Below the pieces are notes generated by a model. The model ran no database searches. It saw only the letters and a list, made by a program, of their open reading frames with translations, and was not told where the DNA came from. DNA of 64,000 nt from Nonomuraea typhae (GTDB lineage: Bacteria > Actinomycetota > Actinomycetes > Streptosporangiales > Streptosporangiaceae), in assembly GCF_009760925.1 (NCBI RefSeq), contig NZ_VRLV01000018.1:179338-243337 (forward strand). The letters are read 5' to 3'. Each line of letters begins with the position of its first letter. Positions within the stretch are counted from its first letter, which is position 1. Shown piece after piece: positions 51,224-60,380 of this stretch. Position numbers and translations under genes: made by a program.

Positions 51224-54200
51224 ATGCGGATTGAGGTGCTGGGGCCGGTACGTGTCTACGGCGACGACGGGGCGTCGATCGACGTCGGCGGGACCAGGGT
51301 TCGGGCGCTGCTGGCCAGGCTGACGCTGGCCGGCGGCGAGGTGGTGCCGGTCGATTCGCTCATCGACGGCCTGTGGGGCGAGCTCCCGCCGCGCGAGAGC
51401 GTCAGGGCGCTGCACGCGCTGGTGTACCGGCTGCGGCGGGCGCTGGGCGAGGGCGAGGCCGTCGAGCTGGCCTCCGGCGGCTACCGCCTGCACGTCACCG
51501 GGAAGGACGTCGACGCCACCCGGTTCGAGGAACTGGCCAGGCAGGGCCGCGCCGAGCTGGCCGCCGGCGCCGGGCGGAAGGCGGCCGCGCTGCTGGGCGA
51601 GGCGCTGGCGCTGTGGCACGGCGACGCCCTGGCCGACGTGCTCGACCTTCCTTTCGCCGGTACGGCTGCCGCCCGCCTGGAGGAGCTGCGTGCCGCGGCC
51701 ACCGAGGACTGGTTCGAGGCGGAGCTCCTGCTGGGCCACCAGGGCGAGATCCTGGCCGAGCTGGAGGCGGCGGCCGCGGCCCATCCGCTGCGCGAACGGC
51801 TGGCCGTACTCAGAATGCGGGCGTTGCACGCGGCCGGCCGTCAGTTCGAGGCGCTGGCGCTGTATGAGGAGGTGCGCCGCACGCTCGCCGACGAGCTGGG
51901 CATCGACCCCTCCGAAGAGCTGCGCAGGACCCACATGGCGGTGTTGCGCGGCGAGAGCGAGACCTCGCCGCGCTCCCCCGCGGCGCCGGGCCGGCTCCCG
52001 GCGCCGCTGACCGGCCTGGTCGGCCGCCAGGAGGAGCTGAAACTGCTCTCCGGCCTGCTGGAGAGCTCGCGGCTGGTCACGGTCGTCGGTCCCGGCGGAG
52101 CGGGCAAGACCCGCCTGGCGGTGGAGGCGGTGAGCCGGCATCGGGCCCATCGGCGCGGCCGCGTCTGGCTCATCCCCCTGGCCGGGGTGGACACGGCCGC
52201 CGGGCTGCCGGAGGCGGTGCTGGGCACGATCACCACGACCGAGGCGCTGCCGCCGGGGGCGCCGCTGGATCGGTCGGTCGCGCTGCTCGCCGGTGGCGAG
52301 GGCGTGCTGGTGCTGGACAACTGCGAACAGATCTCCGCGGCGGCGGCCGAGTTCGCCGGGCAGTTGCTCGAGCGCCTGCCGAACCTGACCATCCTGGCCA
52401 CCAGCAGGGAGCCGCTGGAGGTGATGGGTGAGGCGCTGTGCCGGCTGGCTCCGCTCACCCTGCCGCCGGCGCACGCCGATCCCGCCCGCGCCGCGCAGGC
52501 GAGCGCGGTCCGGCTGTTCCTCGACCGGGCAGAGGCCGTACGGCCCGGCTTCGCGCTGGACGAATCGACGGTGGGCGCGGTGGTGGGCATCGTGCGCCGG
52601 CTGGACGGCCTGCCGCTCGCGCTGGAACTGGCCGCGGCGCGGCTGCGCACGATGAACGCCGACGAGCTCTCCCGGCGGCTGGATGATCGCTTCCGGCTGC
52701 TCGGCACCGGCAACAGGGCGGCACAGCCGCGGCAGCAGACGCTGCGCGCGGTCATCGACTGGAGCTGGGACCTCCTGACCGAGCAAGAGCGGACGCTGGC
52801 CCGCCGGATGTCGATGTTCCCGGCGAAGGCGGGTCTCGGCCCGATCGAGGCGGTGTGCGGGCTTCCGGGGGAACTGCTGGATTCGCTGGTCGACAAGTCC
52901 ATCGTGGAGCGGGCCGGTGACGGCTACCGGATGCTGGAGACCATCCGGGCCTACGCGGCCGGCGAACTCCGCTCCGCCGAGGAGCGCGACGCCGTACGGC
53001 ACGCCTTCGTGCGCCACTACGCCGGCCTCGCCGAGCGGCACGAGCCGCTGCTGCGCTCGCATCAGCAGGTGGAGTCGCTGCGGTTGTTCGAGTTCGAGTA
53101 CGACAACCTCGTGTACGCCCTGCAGACGGCCATCGACGACGCCGACGCCGAGGCGGCGGCCCGGATCCTCGGCCCGCTGTACTGGTACTGGGACACGCTG
53201 CGCTATGACGGCCGGGCCGACGCCTACGTGGCCCGGGTGCTGGAGTACGGCGACGCGCTGCCCCCGGCGGCCAGGACCGCGTTCGCCACGATCCACCTGC
53301 TGGCCGGTGAAGCAGACCCCGAGCGGCTGCGGGCGGCGGTCGAGGACTGTGCGCGCACCGGCGCGCTGCTGCGCTATCCGATGCTGCTGACCATGACGCT
53401 GACGGCGGCCTCCATGGCCGGCCTGGACGACCTGGTCGATCGGGAGATGGCCCGGGTCAGGGACGGCTCGGACGACTGGGCCATCGCGCAGACCCACCTG
53501 GTCGAGGCGGTGCGCGGCCGTACCCGCGGAGACTGGACGGGCGCCGCGAGCGCGGCGGCGAGGGCGTTGCGCGCGTTCGAGGAGGCGGGCGACCGGTGGT
53601 GGACCGCGATGATGCTGAACGCGACGGCGAAGATCCACGCCGTCGAGGGCCGGCACGACGAAGCGGTCGCCGACTTCGAACGCAGCATCTCGATCAGCAC
53701 CGGCCTGGCCTGGCAGGAGGAGATCGCCTCCCGGCTCGGGCTCGCCACGGAACGCATGCGCGCCGGGGACCTGGAAGGTGCCGGGGTGGACCTCGAATAC
53801 GCCGAGCAGAGGGCCTGGGAGCGTGGTCAGCCCATGCTGGAGATCCAGGCCCATGCCTGCTCGGCCGAGCTGTACCGCCGCCGCGGCGAGATCGGCCAGG
53901 CCGATCGGGAACTCGACCGGATGGAGAGGTCCGCCCGCGTGCTGGCCCTTCCCGCCGAGATGGGCCAGAGTCTGCTGCTTCCCGCCAGGACCGCCAACCT
54001 CCTCACCGCCGGCGACGCCACGCGCGCGCGTGAGACGCTGCCCGGCACCGTCCGGGCGGCGCAGCTGAACATGGACCTGCCGCTGGCCGCCCAGCTCCTG
54101 GCCAGACTGCTGCTGCTCGAGGGCGATCCGGAGGGCGCGGCCACCGCGCTCGGCATGAGCGAGGTCATCCGCGGCGCCTTCGACCACGGCGACGTGGAGC

Positions 54201-54325
54201 TCGGCTCGCTCGTGGCCACCCTGGAGGAGCGGCTCGGCCGTACCGCCTATGACGGGGCCTACCGCCGGGGCGCCGGCCTGGCACGGGACGAGGCGATCGA
54301 CGACCTGCTCAAACAGGCGATGTAA
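51224..54325 (+). CDS. AfsR/SARP-type regulator (second copy)
   Basis: Regulator of 1,034 residues with the same four-part layout as the 34.4 kb copy: winged HTH, BTAD, NTPase (VGPGGAGKTR, LVLDNCEQI) and TPR-like helices. ATG at 51224 is chosen because a TAGGCT -10-like hexamer at 51211-51216 would start transcription on that ATG (leaderless). It is followed at 115 bp by the DUF4097/S9 peptidase pair and precedes no biosynthetic cluster in this window. The two copies probably arose by duplication in this lineage. Confidence 0.93.
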   Translation: MRIEVLGPVRVYGDDGASIDVGGTRVRALLARLTLAGGEVVPVDSLIDGLWGELPPRESVRALHALVYRLRRALGEGEAVELASGGYRLHVTGKDVDATRFEELARQGRAELAAGAGRKAAALLGEALALWHGDALADVLDLPFAGTAAARLEELRAAATEDWFEAELLLGHQGEILAELEAAAAAHPLRERLAVLRMRALHAAGRQFEALALYEEVRRTLADELGIDPSEELRRTHMAVLRGESETSPRSPAAPGRLPAPLTGLVGRQEELKLLSGLLESSRLVTVVGPGGAGKTRLAVEAVSRHRAHRRGRVWLIPLAGVDTAAGLPEAVLGTITTTEALPPGAPLDRSVALLAGGEGVLVLDNCEQISAAAAEFAGQLLERLPNLTILATSREPLEVMGEALCRLAPLTLPPAHADPARAAQASAVRLFLDRAEAVRPGFALDESTVGAVVGIVRRLDGLPLALELAAARLRTMNADELSRRLDDRFRLLGTGNRAAQPRQQTLRAVIDWSWDLLTEQERTLARRMSMFPAKAGLGPIEAVCGLPGELLDSLVDKSIVERAGDGYRMLETIRAYAAGELRSAEERDAVRHAFVRHYAGLAERHEPLLRSHQQVESLRLFEFEYDNLVYALQTAIDDADAEAAARILGPLYWYWDTLRYDGRADAYVARVLEYGDALPPAARTAFATIHLLAGEADPERLRAAVEDCARTGALLRYPMLLTMTLTAASMAGLDDLVDREMARVRDGSDDWAIAQTHLVEAVRGRTRGDWTGAASAAARALRAFEEAGDRWWTAMMLNATAKIHAVEGRHDEAVADFERSISISTGLAWQEEIASRLGLATERMRAGDLEGAGVDLEYAEQRAWERGQPMLEIQAHACSAELYRRRGEIGQADRELDRMERSARVLALPAEMGQSLLLPARTANLLTAGDATRARETLPGTVRAAQLNMDLPLAAQLLARLLLLEGDPEGAATALGMSEVIRGAFDHGDVELGSLVATLEERLGRTAYDGAYRRGAGLARDEAIDDLLKQAM

Positions 54326-54439
54326 GCGAGATATAACAGCTCTGTCAGCGCGGCCGGACAGCGTGGACGGCGTTCGAGAAGAACGTCTGAAAGGCAGTCC
54401 GATGACCGCGCATGACCAGCTCCGAAGGACGTAGCGCCC

Positions 54440-55234
54440 ATGCCGTCCTTCCCCACCCCGGAACCGATCGCCGTCACCGTCTCGCTGATCGCGGCCGACG
54501 TCCGCATCACCGCGTCCCAGAGCGCCGACACCACCGTCGAGGTACGCCCTGCCGACCCGGCCGACGCCGCGGACGTGGCCGCCGCCGAACGCGTCAAGAT
54601 CCGCCCCACCGACGGCCGCCTGACCGTCAAGGACGGCTCGCGCCTGCGCCACCAGCGCGGCCGCGTCGAGGTGAGCCTGGACCTGCCCACCGGCTCGGCG
54701 CTCACCGCGACCCTCCATCAGGGACGCCTGAGCGGCCGAGGCCGCCTGGGCGAGGTCCGCGCCACCGTCAGCCGGGGCGGCATCGAGCTCGACCACACCG
54801 GCCAGGCGCATCTGTCCGCCGACCAGGGCGACATCACCGTCGCCCGCTGCGGCGGCCCCGCCGACATCAGCACCGGCCGCGGCCAGATCCGCATCGCCGA
54901 AACCATCGACGCGGCCCGGGTCGGCAACGGCGCCGGCGACGTCACCGTCGAGCGGGCCGCCGGCGGCCTGCGGGTCACCGCCGAGCGCGGCGCCGTGATC
55001 GTCGGCGAGATCACGCACGGCCTGACCGAACTGGTCGTCGGCACCGGGACGATCGAGGTCGGCATTCCGGACGGCACCGCCGTAGTGCTGGACGCCAAGG
55101 CCGCGATCGGCCGCGTCCGCGACGACCTGGGCGAGGAGCCGGAGCCCTCCGGCGGCGCCACCGTCGAGCTGCGTGCCCACGCCTCGCACGGCGACATCCA
55201 CCTCCACCGCACCACCTCGGGAGAAACCGCATGA
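54440..55234 (+). CDS. DUF4097 beta-strand repeat protein
   Basis: Protein of 264 residues built of short repeating beta strands (TVSRGGIELDHTG, LSADQGDITVARC, ISTGRGQIRIAET, GAVIVGEITHGL), as in DUF4097 proteins. These form a beta-helix-like scaffold of unknown role, often near stress regulators. No signal peptide. Its stop overlaps the S9 peptidase start (ATGA), so the two are coupled. A ten-codon ORF (54401-54433) just upstream may be a remnant or leader. Confidence 0.87.
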   Translation: MPSFPTPEPIAVTVSLIAADVRITASQSADTTVEVRPADPADAADVAAAERVKIRPTDGRLTVKDGSRLRHQRGRVEVSLDLPTGSALTATLHQGRLSGRGRLGEVRATVSRGGIELDHTGQAHLSADQGDITVARCGGPADISTGRGQIRIAETIDAARVGNGAGDVTVERAAGGLRVTAERGAVIVGEITHGLTELVVGTGTIEVGIPDGTAVVLDAKAAIGRVRDDLGEEPEPSGGATVELRAHASHGDIHLHRTTSGETA

Positions 55235-57318
55235 AGGACCGCTATCGCGCCGCCGAACTGCAGCTCGGCCACCACCGCGCCAAGCTGGTGCCCGGCTTCA
55301 GGATCCGGCCGAACTGGAGTGGAGGCCGCTTCTGGTACGCCACCGGCGACAGCTTCGCCTTCGCCGACCCGCGATCCGGCACCCACAAGACCGGCCTCAC
55401 CCTCGAGCAGCTGACCGCCGAACTCGGCGTTGAGTTCCCGGAGGCCGGCCCGGTCGAGGCGCTGTCCCCCGACGGCCGCCGCGTGGTGTTCCGCAAGGGC
55501 TACGACCTGTGGATCCGGGTCCTGGAGACCGGCGAGGAGATGCGGCTCACCTCGGACGGCACCGCCGAGCAGCCCTACGGCACCAACCCCGACCAGGCAT
55601 CCTACAAGATGATGACGCGCCGCCTCGGGCTTCCGTACCCGCCGCCCATGGTGTTGTGGTCGCCCGACTCGGCGAAGGTGCTCACCCAGCGCATCGACCA
55701 GCGCGGCGTACCGCTGATGCACCTGGTCGAGAGCGCACCGCCCGGCGGCGGCCGGCCCGTCCTGCACAGCTACCACTACGCGGTGGCGGGCGACGAGGTG
55801 CTGCCCCGCGCCGAGCTGATCGTCTTCGACGCGGCCACGGGCCAGGCCGTGCACTCCAAGGGCGCGCCGCTCCAGCTGCACTTCGCCTCGCCCATCGCGT
55901 ACGGCGACGCCTGGTGGGCCGGGGACGGCGCGGCCTACTACCTGGAGCCCTCGCGCGACATGCGCACCCTGCGCCTGCGCCGCCTGGACCCGGTCACCGG
56001 CGAGGTGACCACGCCGGTCGAGGAGAGCGGCCCCACCCGGGTCGACGCGCGGCAGATGGCGAGCCAGCCGCCGAACGTCAAGATCATCCCGCAGGGTGTG
56101 GTGTGGTACTCCCAGCGCGACGGCTGGGGCCACCTCTACCTGTACGGCGAGGACGGCGTCACCCGGCTGACCTCCGGCGAGTGGGCCGTCGACCAGGTCC
56201 TGCACGCCGACGACCGGCACGTCTACTTCACCGCGACCGGCCTGGTCCCCCAGGACCCCTACCTCCACCAGGTGTGCCGGGTCGCTCTCGACGGCACCGG
56301 CTTCACCCGGATCACCACCGACGACCTCGACCACGAGGTACGCGTGGCCGACGACGGCTCCTGCTTCCTCGACGCCGCCTCCACGGTGGACACCCCTCCG
56401 GTGACCACCGTGCGCGACTGGGACGGGACCGTGCTGATGGAGGTGGCCACGGCCGACCCGTCCGCGCTGAAGGCCACCGGCTGGAACCCGCCCGAGCGCA
56501 TCAAGGTCAAGGCCGCCGACGGCGTCACCGACCTGTACGGCGTGCTCATCCTGCCGCACGACTTCGACCCGGACCGCTCCTACCCGATCGTCGACCACGT
56601 CTACCCCGGCCCGCAGACCAAGCGGGTCTCGGCCGCCTTCGACCCCGGCTTCCTGGGCTACGACGGCGAGGCGCTGGCCGCGCTCGGCTTCGCCGTACTC
56701 GCCCTGGACGGGCGGGGGACGCCGGGCCGCAGCAAGGCGTTCCACGACGCCTCCTACGGCGCGCACGCCACCGCCGGGCACATGGACGACCACGTCGCCG
56801 CCCTGAAGCAGCTCGCCGAGACCCGCCCCTGGCTCGACCTGACCAGAGTGGGCGTCTTCGGGGGGTCCGGCGGCGGCTACGCGGCCACGCGGGCCATGCT
56901 CGACCACCCCGACGTGTTCTCCGTCGGCGTCGCCGAGTGCGGCTCCCACGACGCGCGGTTCTACCACCCGCTCCTGGCCGACGCCTACATGGGACCGCTG
57001 GACGACGACGTCTACGAGCGCATGGCGAACCAGACCTACGCCGACAGGCTGACAGGCAAGCTGCTGCTCGTGCACGGCGAGCTCGACGACAACGTCACCC
57101 CGTACCTCACCATGCGCCTGGTCGACCGGCTCATCGCCGCGAACAAGGACTTCGACCTGCTCATCGTCCCCGGCGCCGAACACCTGTCCCTGGGCTACGA
57201 GTTCTACGTCATCCGGCGCCGCTGGGACTACCTGGTCCGCCACCTGATGGGCGAGGAGCCGCCCAAGGACTACCGGCTCGATCCCGTGGTGTTCACTTCC
57301 GACATGTTCGCCGGCTGA
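55231..57318 (+). CDS. S9 family (DPP IV-type) prolyl peptidase
   Basis: Peptidase of 695 residues: an N-terminal beta-propeller (DPPIV_N, about 60-440) gating a C-terminal alpha/beta hydrolase. The triad is Ser546 in GGSGGGY, Asp619/620 in GELDDNV and His651 in GAEHLSLG. It removes dipeptides, usually after proline, from short peptides. No signal peptide, so intracellular. It is translationally coupled to the DUF4097 gene, an unusual partner. Confidence 0.94.
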   Translation: MKDRYRAAELQLGHHRAKLVPGFRIRPNWSGGRFWYATGDSFAFADPRSGTHKTGLTLEQLTAELGVEFPEAGPVEALSPDGRRVVFRKGYDLWIRVLETGEEMRLTSDGTAEQPYGTNPDQASYKMMTRRLGLPYPPPMVLWSPDSAKVLTQRIDQRGVPLMHLVESAPPGGGRPVLHSYHYAVAGDEVLPRAELIVFDAATGQAVHSKGAPLQLHFASPIAYGDAWWAGDGAAYYLEPSRDMRTLRLRRLDPVTGEVTTPVEESGPTRVDARQMASQPPNVKIIPQGVVWYSQRDGWGHLYLYGEDGVTRLTSGEWAVDQVLHADDRHVYFTATGLVPQDPYLHQVCRVALDGTGFTRITTDDLDHEVRVADDGSCFLDAASTVDTPPVTTVRDWDGTVLMEVATADPSALKATGWNPPERIKVKAADGVTDLYGVLILPHDFDPDRSYPIVDHVYPGPQTKRVSAAFDPGFLGYDGEALAALGFAVLALDGRGTPGRSKAFHDASYGAHATAGHMDDHVAALKQLAETRPWLDLTRVGVFGGSGGGYAATRAMLDHPDVFSVGVAECGSHDARFYHPLLADAYMGPLDDDVYERMANQTYADRLTGKLLLVHGELDDNVTPYLTMRLVDRLIAANKDFDLLIVPGAEHLSLGYEFYVIRRRWDYLVRHLMGEEPPKDYRLDPVVFTSDMFAG

Positions 57319-57343
57319 CAGCCCGCCGCGAGCGCCAGGAGGC

Positions 57344-57982
57344 TCAGGGGGCCCAGCGCCCGGCGAAGATCTCGTTGCCCGGCGGGTGGCCGGGCAACGG
57401 ATCGCGGCCCGGCCGCAACCCGTCGAGCGCGATCGCGATCAGCCGCCCGCGGGCCTGGGCCGCTGCCGGAAGCAGGTCGTCTCTTCCCTGTTTGCGAAGC
57501 TGATCGACCATCGGTGAACGGCCGAGCTGCTCGATGAGCAGGGAGATGTCGACCGGGGCGACGTCTGGGCGGAGCACGCCTGCCTGATGTGCCCGCCGTA
57601 CCAGCTCATCGAGCAGTTCGTCACCGCGGCGGGACTTGGCGCCCATCTCCTCGGTCACCTCGATGGTGCCGGCGACGGGCGCCAGGGAGCCCTGCCCGAA
57701 CTCCACGCATGCCCGGATGAATCCCGTCAGCCCGGTCCACGGATCCGGGTCGGCCAGGCCCCGCTCGGCCGCGTCGTTCCAGTGCTCGAGGGAGAGCACG
57801 CTGAGGCGCTGGAACAGCTCCTCCTTGGTCTCGTAGCGGCGGTAGAGGCTGCCGATGCCGACGCCGGCCCGGGCGGCGATGGCGGCGACGGACGCGTGCG
57901 CGCCGTCTTCGGCGAGCACGTCGCGGGCGGCCTGGAGCAGCGCGCGGTCGTTGCGTTCCGCGCGGTCTTTGCGTGTGTTCAT
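57344..57982 (-). CDS. TetR family transcriptional regulator
   Basis: Regulator of 212 residues with HTH at about 10-58 (LLQAARDVLAEDG, AARAGVGIGSLYRRY) and a TetR_C-like helical domain. ATG at 57982; a GTG two codons upstream is possible. It is divergent from an NmrA-like gene, with a 59-bp double operator between them. Confidence 0.93.
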   Translation of the reverse strand: MNTRKDRAERNDRALLQAARDVLAEDGAHASVAAIAARAGVGIGSLYRRYETKEELFQRLSVLSLEHWNDAAERGLADPDPWTGLTGFIRACVEFGQGSLAPVAGTIEVTEEMGAKSRRGDELLDELVRRAHQAGVLRPDVAPVDISLLIEQLGRSPMVDQLRKQGRDDLLPAAAQARGRLIAIALDGLRPGRDPLPGHPPGNEIFAGRWAP

Positions 57983-57998
57983 CGTCACACACCCTACC

Positions 57999-58057
57999 AG
58001 TTGCGGAGTGATTCGCTCCGGAATAACGTTCAAAGCGGAGCGAATCACTCCGCAACT
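57999..58057. promoter_or_regulatory. 59-bp double TetR operator
   Basis: Two perfect 22-bp arms in inverted orientation (57999-58020 and 58036-58057; the left begins AGTTGCGGAGTG) separated by a 15-bp AT-richer spacer. Each arm contains a GGAG-N7-CTCC core, so each can bind a dimer. This is long for a TetR site and suggests two dimers or a looped complex. Confidence 0.85.
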
Positions 58058-58071
58058 AGAGGAGATGCGAC

Positions 58072-58128
58072 ATGAACCCAGACATCGCGGCGATCGAGCA
58101 GGTCATCGCGCCGGACCAGACGTCATGA
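58072..58128 (+). CDS. 18-residue ORF coupled to the NmrA gene
   Basis: ORF encoding MNPDIAAIEQVIAPDQTS with a strong GAGGAG ribosome-binding site, ending in an ATGA overlap with the NmrA-like start. The first residues look like the beginning of a SnoaL/NTF2-type protein (DIAAIEQVIA), so it may be the relic of a deleted gene that now serves as a translational leader. Confidence 0.45.
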   Translation: MNPDIAAIEQVIAPDQTS

Positions 58129-58946
58129 GCACGGCCTTGGTGATCGGCGCCACCGGCCAGCAGGGCGGCGCCACCGCACATCACCTGCTGAGCCGCGGCT
58201 GGCAGGTCCGCGCCCTGGTCCGCGACCCGGGGAGCCCCGCCGCGCAGCGCCTGGCGGGTGCCGAGCTCGTGGCCGGCGACCTGGAAGACCCCGCCTCCCT
58301 GCACAAGGCCATGCGCGGCGTGGACGCCGTGTTCAGCATGCAGGCGCTGGCCTACGAACCGGAAACCCTCAAGGCCGAGGTACGGCAGGGCATGAACGTC
58401 GCCGACGCCGTCCTGGACACCGGAGTCAGGCATCTGGTCTACAGCTCGGTCGGTGGTGCCGAGCGGCGCACCGGGATCGAGCACTTCGAGAGCAAGGCGG
58501 CCATCGAGTCCTACATCCGCGCTCTGGGGCTGCCCGCGACCATCCTGCGGCCGGTGTTCTTCATGGAGAACCTGCTGCACTACGCGGGCGCCGAGGGCGA
58601 ACGGGTGATGGAGCTCCCGGTGCTGCCCGACCGGCCGATGCAACTGATCGCCACCGACGACATCGGCCGCATCGCCGCGCACGTCATCGACCACCGGGAG
58701 GACTACCTCGGCGCGGAGATCGAGATCGCCGGTGACGAGCTCACCTTCGCCGAGGTGGCCGAGATCTACGAGAAGGTCACCGGGGTGCCCACGCGGCTGG
58801 TGCCCCTGCCCGTCGAGGAGCGGCTCTTCGAGTGGTTCGCCGACAGCGGCTACCAGGCTCACCTCGCCCAGCTGCGCGAGGACTTCGCCGGCCTGCTCAC
58901 CTTCCAGGACTGGCTCGGCAAGCAGGTCCGGGGAGCCGGCCGATGA
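58125..58946 (+). CDS. NmrA/HSCARG-type NAD(P)-binding protein
   Basis: Atypical SDR of 273 residues with the NADP motif GATGQQGGATAHHLL. The active-site tyrosine is absent, as in NmrA-type redox sensors. The later segments (HFESKAAIESYIRALGLPATILRPVFFMENL and DIGRIAAHVI) are typical of the family. It may sense the NADPH/NADP balance or reduce a small molecule. Controlled by the divergent TetR. Its start is coupled to the 18-residue ORF. The next 84 bp contain no supported gene. Confidence 0.92.
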   Translation: MSTALVIGATGQQGGATAHHLLSRGWQVRALVRDPGSPAAQRLAGAELVAGDLEDPASLHKAMRGVDAVFSMQALAYEPETLKAEVRQGMNVADAVLDTGVRHLVYSSVGGAERRTGIEHFESKAAIESYIRALGLPATILRPVFFMENLLHYAGAEGERVMELPVLPDRPMQLIATDDIGRIAAHVIDHREDYLGAEIEIAGDELTFAEVAEIYEKVTGVPTRLVPLPVEERLFEWFADSGYQAHLAQLREDFAGLLTFQDWLGKQVRGAGR

Positions 58947-59030
58947 ACGAGCAGACCACACCCGGAAGATCGCACTGGCCACCGGGGCGCGCATCATCAA
59001 CGCCGTGGCCCTTGGCTACACCGGGCCCCC

Positions 59031-60260
59031 TCAACGGCGCCCCAACTCCGCGGCCACGGCCCGCTCCCGTAGCTGCGCCGCCTCCGCCCTGACCGCCTCC
59101 AGCTCCGCCCGAAGATCCTCCAGCCGGGCCCGATCCACCAGAAGCTCCGCCGCCAGCCGTTCCCGCTCCCCGCTGACCTGAGCCAGCTCCTCCCGCACCC
59201 CGTCCCCGGCGTCGGCCCGGCACCCGGCCAACTCCTCACGCAGGGCCGCAACCTCCGCCTCCCCCTTGCTCAACTCCCCCCGAACCGCCTCAAGCGCGAC
59301 CTCCGCCCTGGACAACGCGGCCCCGGCCTCCCGCCGCCCGTTCTCGGCGGCCTCGGCTCGCGCCACCGCCCGTTCCCGCTCCTGCGCCGCCGCCTCGGCC
59401 CGCGCCTCGGCCGCGGCCAGCGCACGTTCCGCCTGCTCACGGGCCCGCTCGGCCTCCCGCCGCAGCTCCACGGCGCCGGCCGCCGCCTCCCGATCACGCT
59501 CACTCGCGGTCCGCGCCTGCGCGGCTTCCTGCTCAGCCTGTACGGCTCGCGCCGCCGCCTCGGCAACGCCCACCCGAGCCGCCTCGACCCGCTCACCCAG
59601 CTCCCGAACCGCCTGCTCCCGGGCCAGCTCGGCCTCCTCCACCCGCCGCGCCGCCTCCTCGGCCACCTCCGCGGCCCGCCGAGCCGCCGCGTCGGCCGTC
59701 TGTTGGGCCTGCTGCGTCGCCTCATCGGCACGCTGCTTGGCCTGCCGTTCCGTGGAAGCCGCCTCTCGCAACGCGGCCAGCGCCTGCTCCCGAGCCTGCT
59801 CGGCATCCCCGAGCGCCGCGTCCCTCTCCGCCTCGGCCTCGGCGACCTGTGCCCGCATCCGCTCGCTGTCCCGATGCGCCTCGTCCACGGCCTCCCGTGC
59901 CAGCCGTACCTGCTCGAGGGCCTGCTCCCGCTCGGTCCGCGCGATGGCCACCCGCGTGTGCGCCTCGGCCTGCGCGGCGCTGAGCTTCGCCTCCACTCCC
60001 GCCGGGCTGAGCTCCTGAGCCAACGCCCGCGCCAGCGGCTCAATGGCCGCCGCCAGGCCGGTCTCCATCCGGTCGTACAACTGCTCGGCTCTGGCCAGCG
60101 CCCCCTCCAGCCCGGGGGTGGCCCGCTTGAGCTCCCGCTCCCGCTTGGCCGCCGCCTGGCAGTCGCCTTGGGGACAGTACGCCTTGGGCCTCCCCCGCCC
60201 CGGCCGCTGCTCGATCGCCGCCCCACAGTGCTTGCACGGCGTCACCACGCCCGATTCCAT
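59031..60260 (-). CDS. zinc-finger coiled-coil protein
   Basis: Protein of about 409 residues. The N-terminus has a C-x2-C...C-x4-C zinc ribbon (CKHCGAA, YCPQGDC) within residues ~5-35. From about residue 45 to the end it is an almost uninterrupted coiled coil rich in Ala, Glu, Arg and Gln. The layout recalls plasmid KfrA-like or chromosome-organising proteins. The role is not known; DNA binding through the zinc ribbon with filament-like self-association is plausible. GTG at 60266 would add two residues. The region just upstream is AT-rich and full of palindromes. Confidence 0.8.
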   Translation of the reverse strand: MESGVVTPCKHCGAAIEQRPGRGRPKAYCPQGDCQAAAKRERELKRATPGLEGALARAEQLYDRMETGLAAAIEPLARALAQELSPAGVEAKLSAAQAEAHTRVAIARTEREQALEQVRLAREAVDEAHRDSERMRAQVAEAEAERDAALGDAEQAREQALAALREAASTERQAKQRADEATQQAQQTADAAARRAAEVAEEAARRVEEAELAREQAVRELGERVEAARVGVAEAAARAVQAEQEAAQARTASERDREAAAGAVELRREAERAREQAERALAAAEARAEAAAQERERAVARAEAAENGRREAGAALSRAEVALEAVRGELSKGEAEVAALREELAGCRADAGDGVREELAQVSGERERLAAELLVDRARLEDLRAELEAVRAEAAQLRERAVAAELGRR

Positions 60261-60287
60261 GCTCACGGAGAGAGGCTAGCATTTTTT

Positions 60288-60375
60288 ATTTTCTGGAAAA
60301 TCGAAATCAGAAAATCTGATCTGTTGTGTCGCGGCAGATCTGAGCTACTTGCGAGAATGCAGAATTCCCGCAAGT
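60288..60375. promoter_or_regulatory. AT-rich region with four palindromes
   Basis: ATTTTC-TG-GAAAAT (60288-60301), CAGA-AAA-TCTG (60308-60318), GATCTG/CAGATC (60318-60340) and ACTTGCG/CGCAAGT (60347-60375) in under 90 bp, in front of the zinc-finger coiled-coil gene. Probably its promoter and operator; self-binding as in KfrA-type proteins is one idea. Confidence 0.6.
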
Positions 60376-60380
60376 AACCG

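Noticed and set aside
54401..54433. Ten-codon ORF MTAHDQLRRT before the DUF4097 gene
   Set aside because: Has a weak GAAAGG site, but is too short to support and is not coupled to the next start.
51164..55207. Minus-strand open frame of over 1,300 codons
   Set aside because: It runs antisense to the AfsR-type and DUF4097 genes, which have clear domains. Long antisense frames are common in GC-rich DNA with strong codon bias; the protein is low-complexity Arg/Gly/Ala/Gln and matches nothing.
58947..59030. Possible coding remnant (HTRKIALATGARIINAVALG)
   Set aside because: It looks protein-like but matches no family I can name and is too short to annotate.
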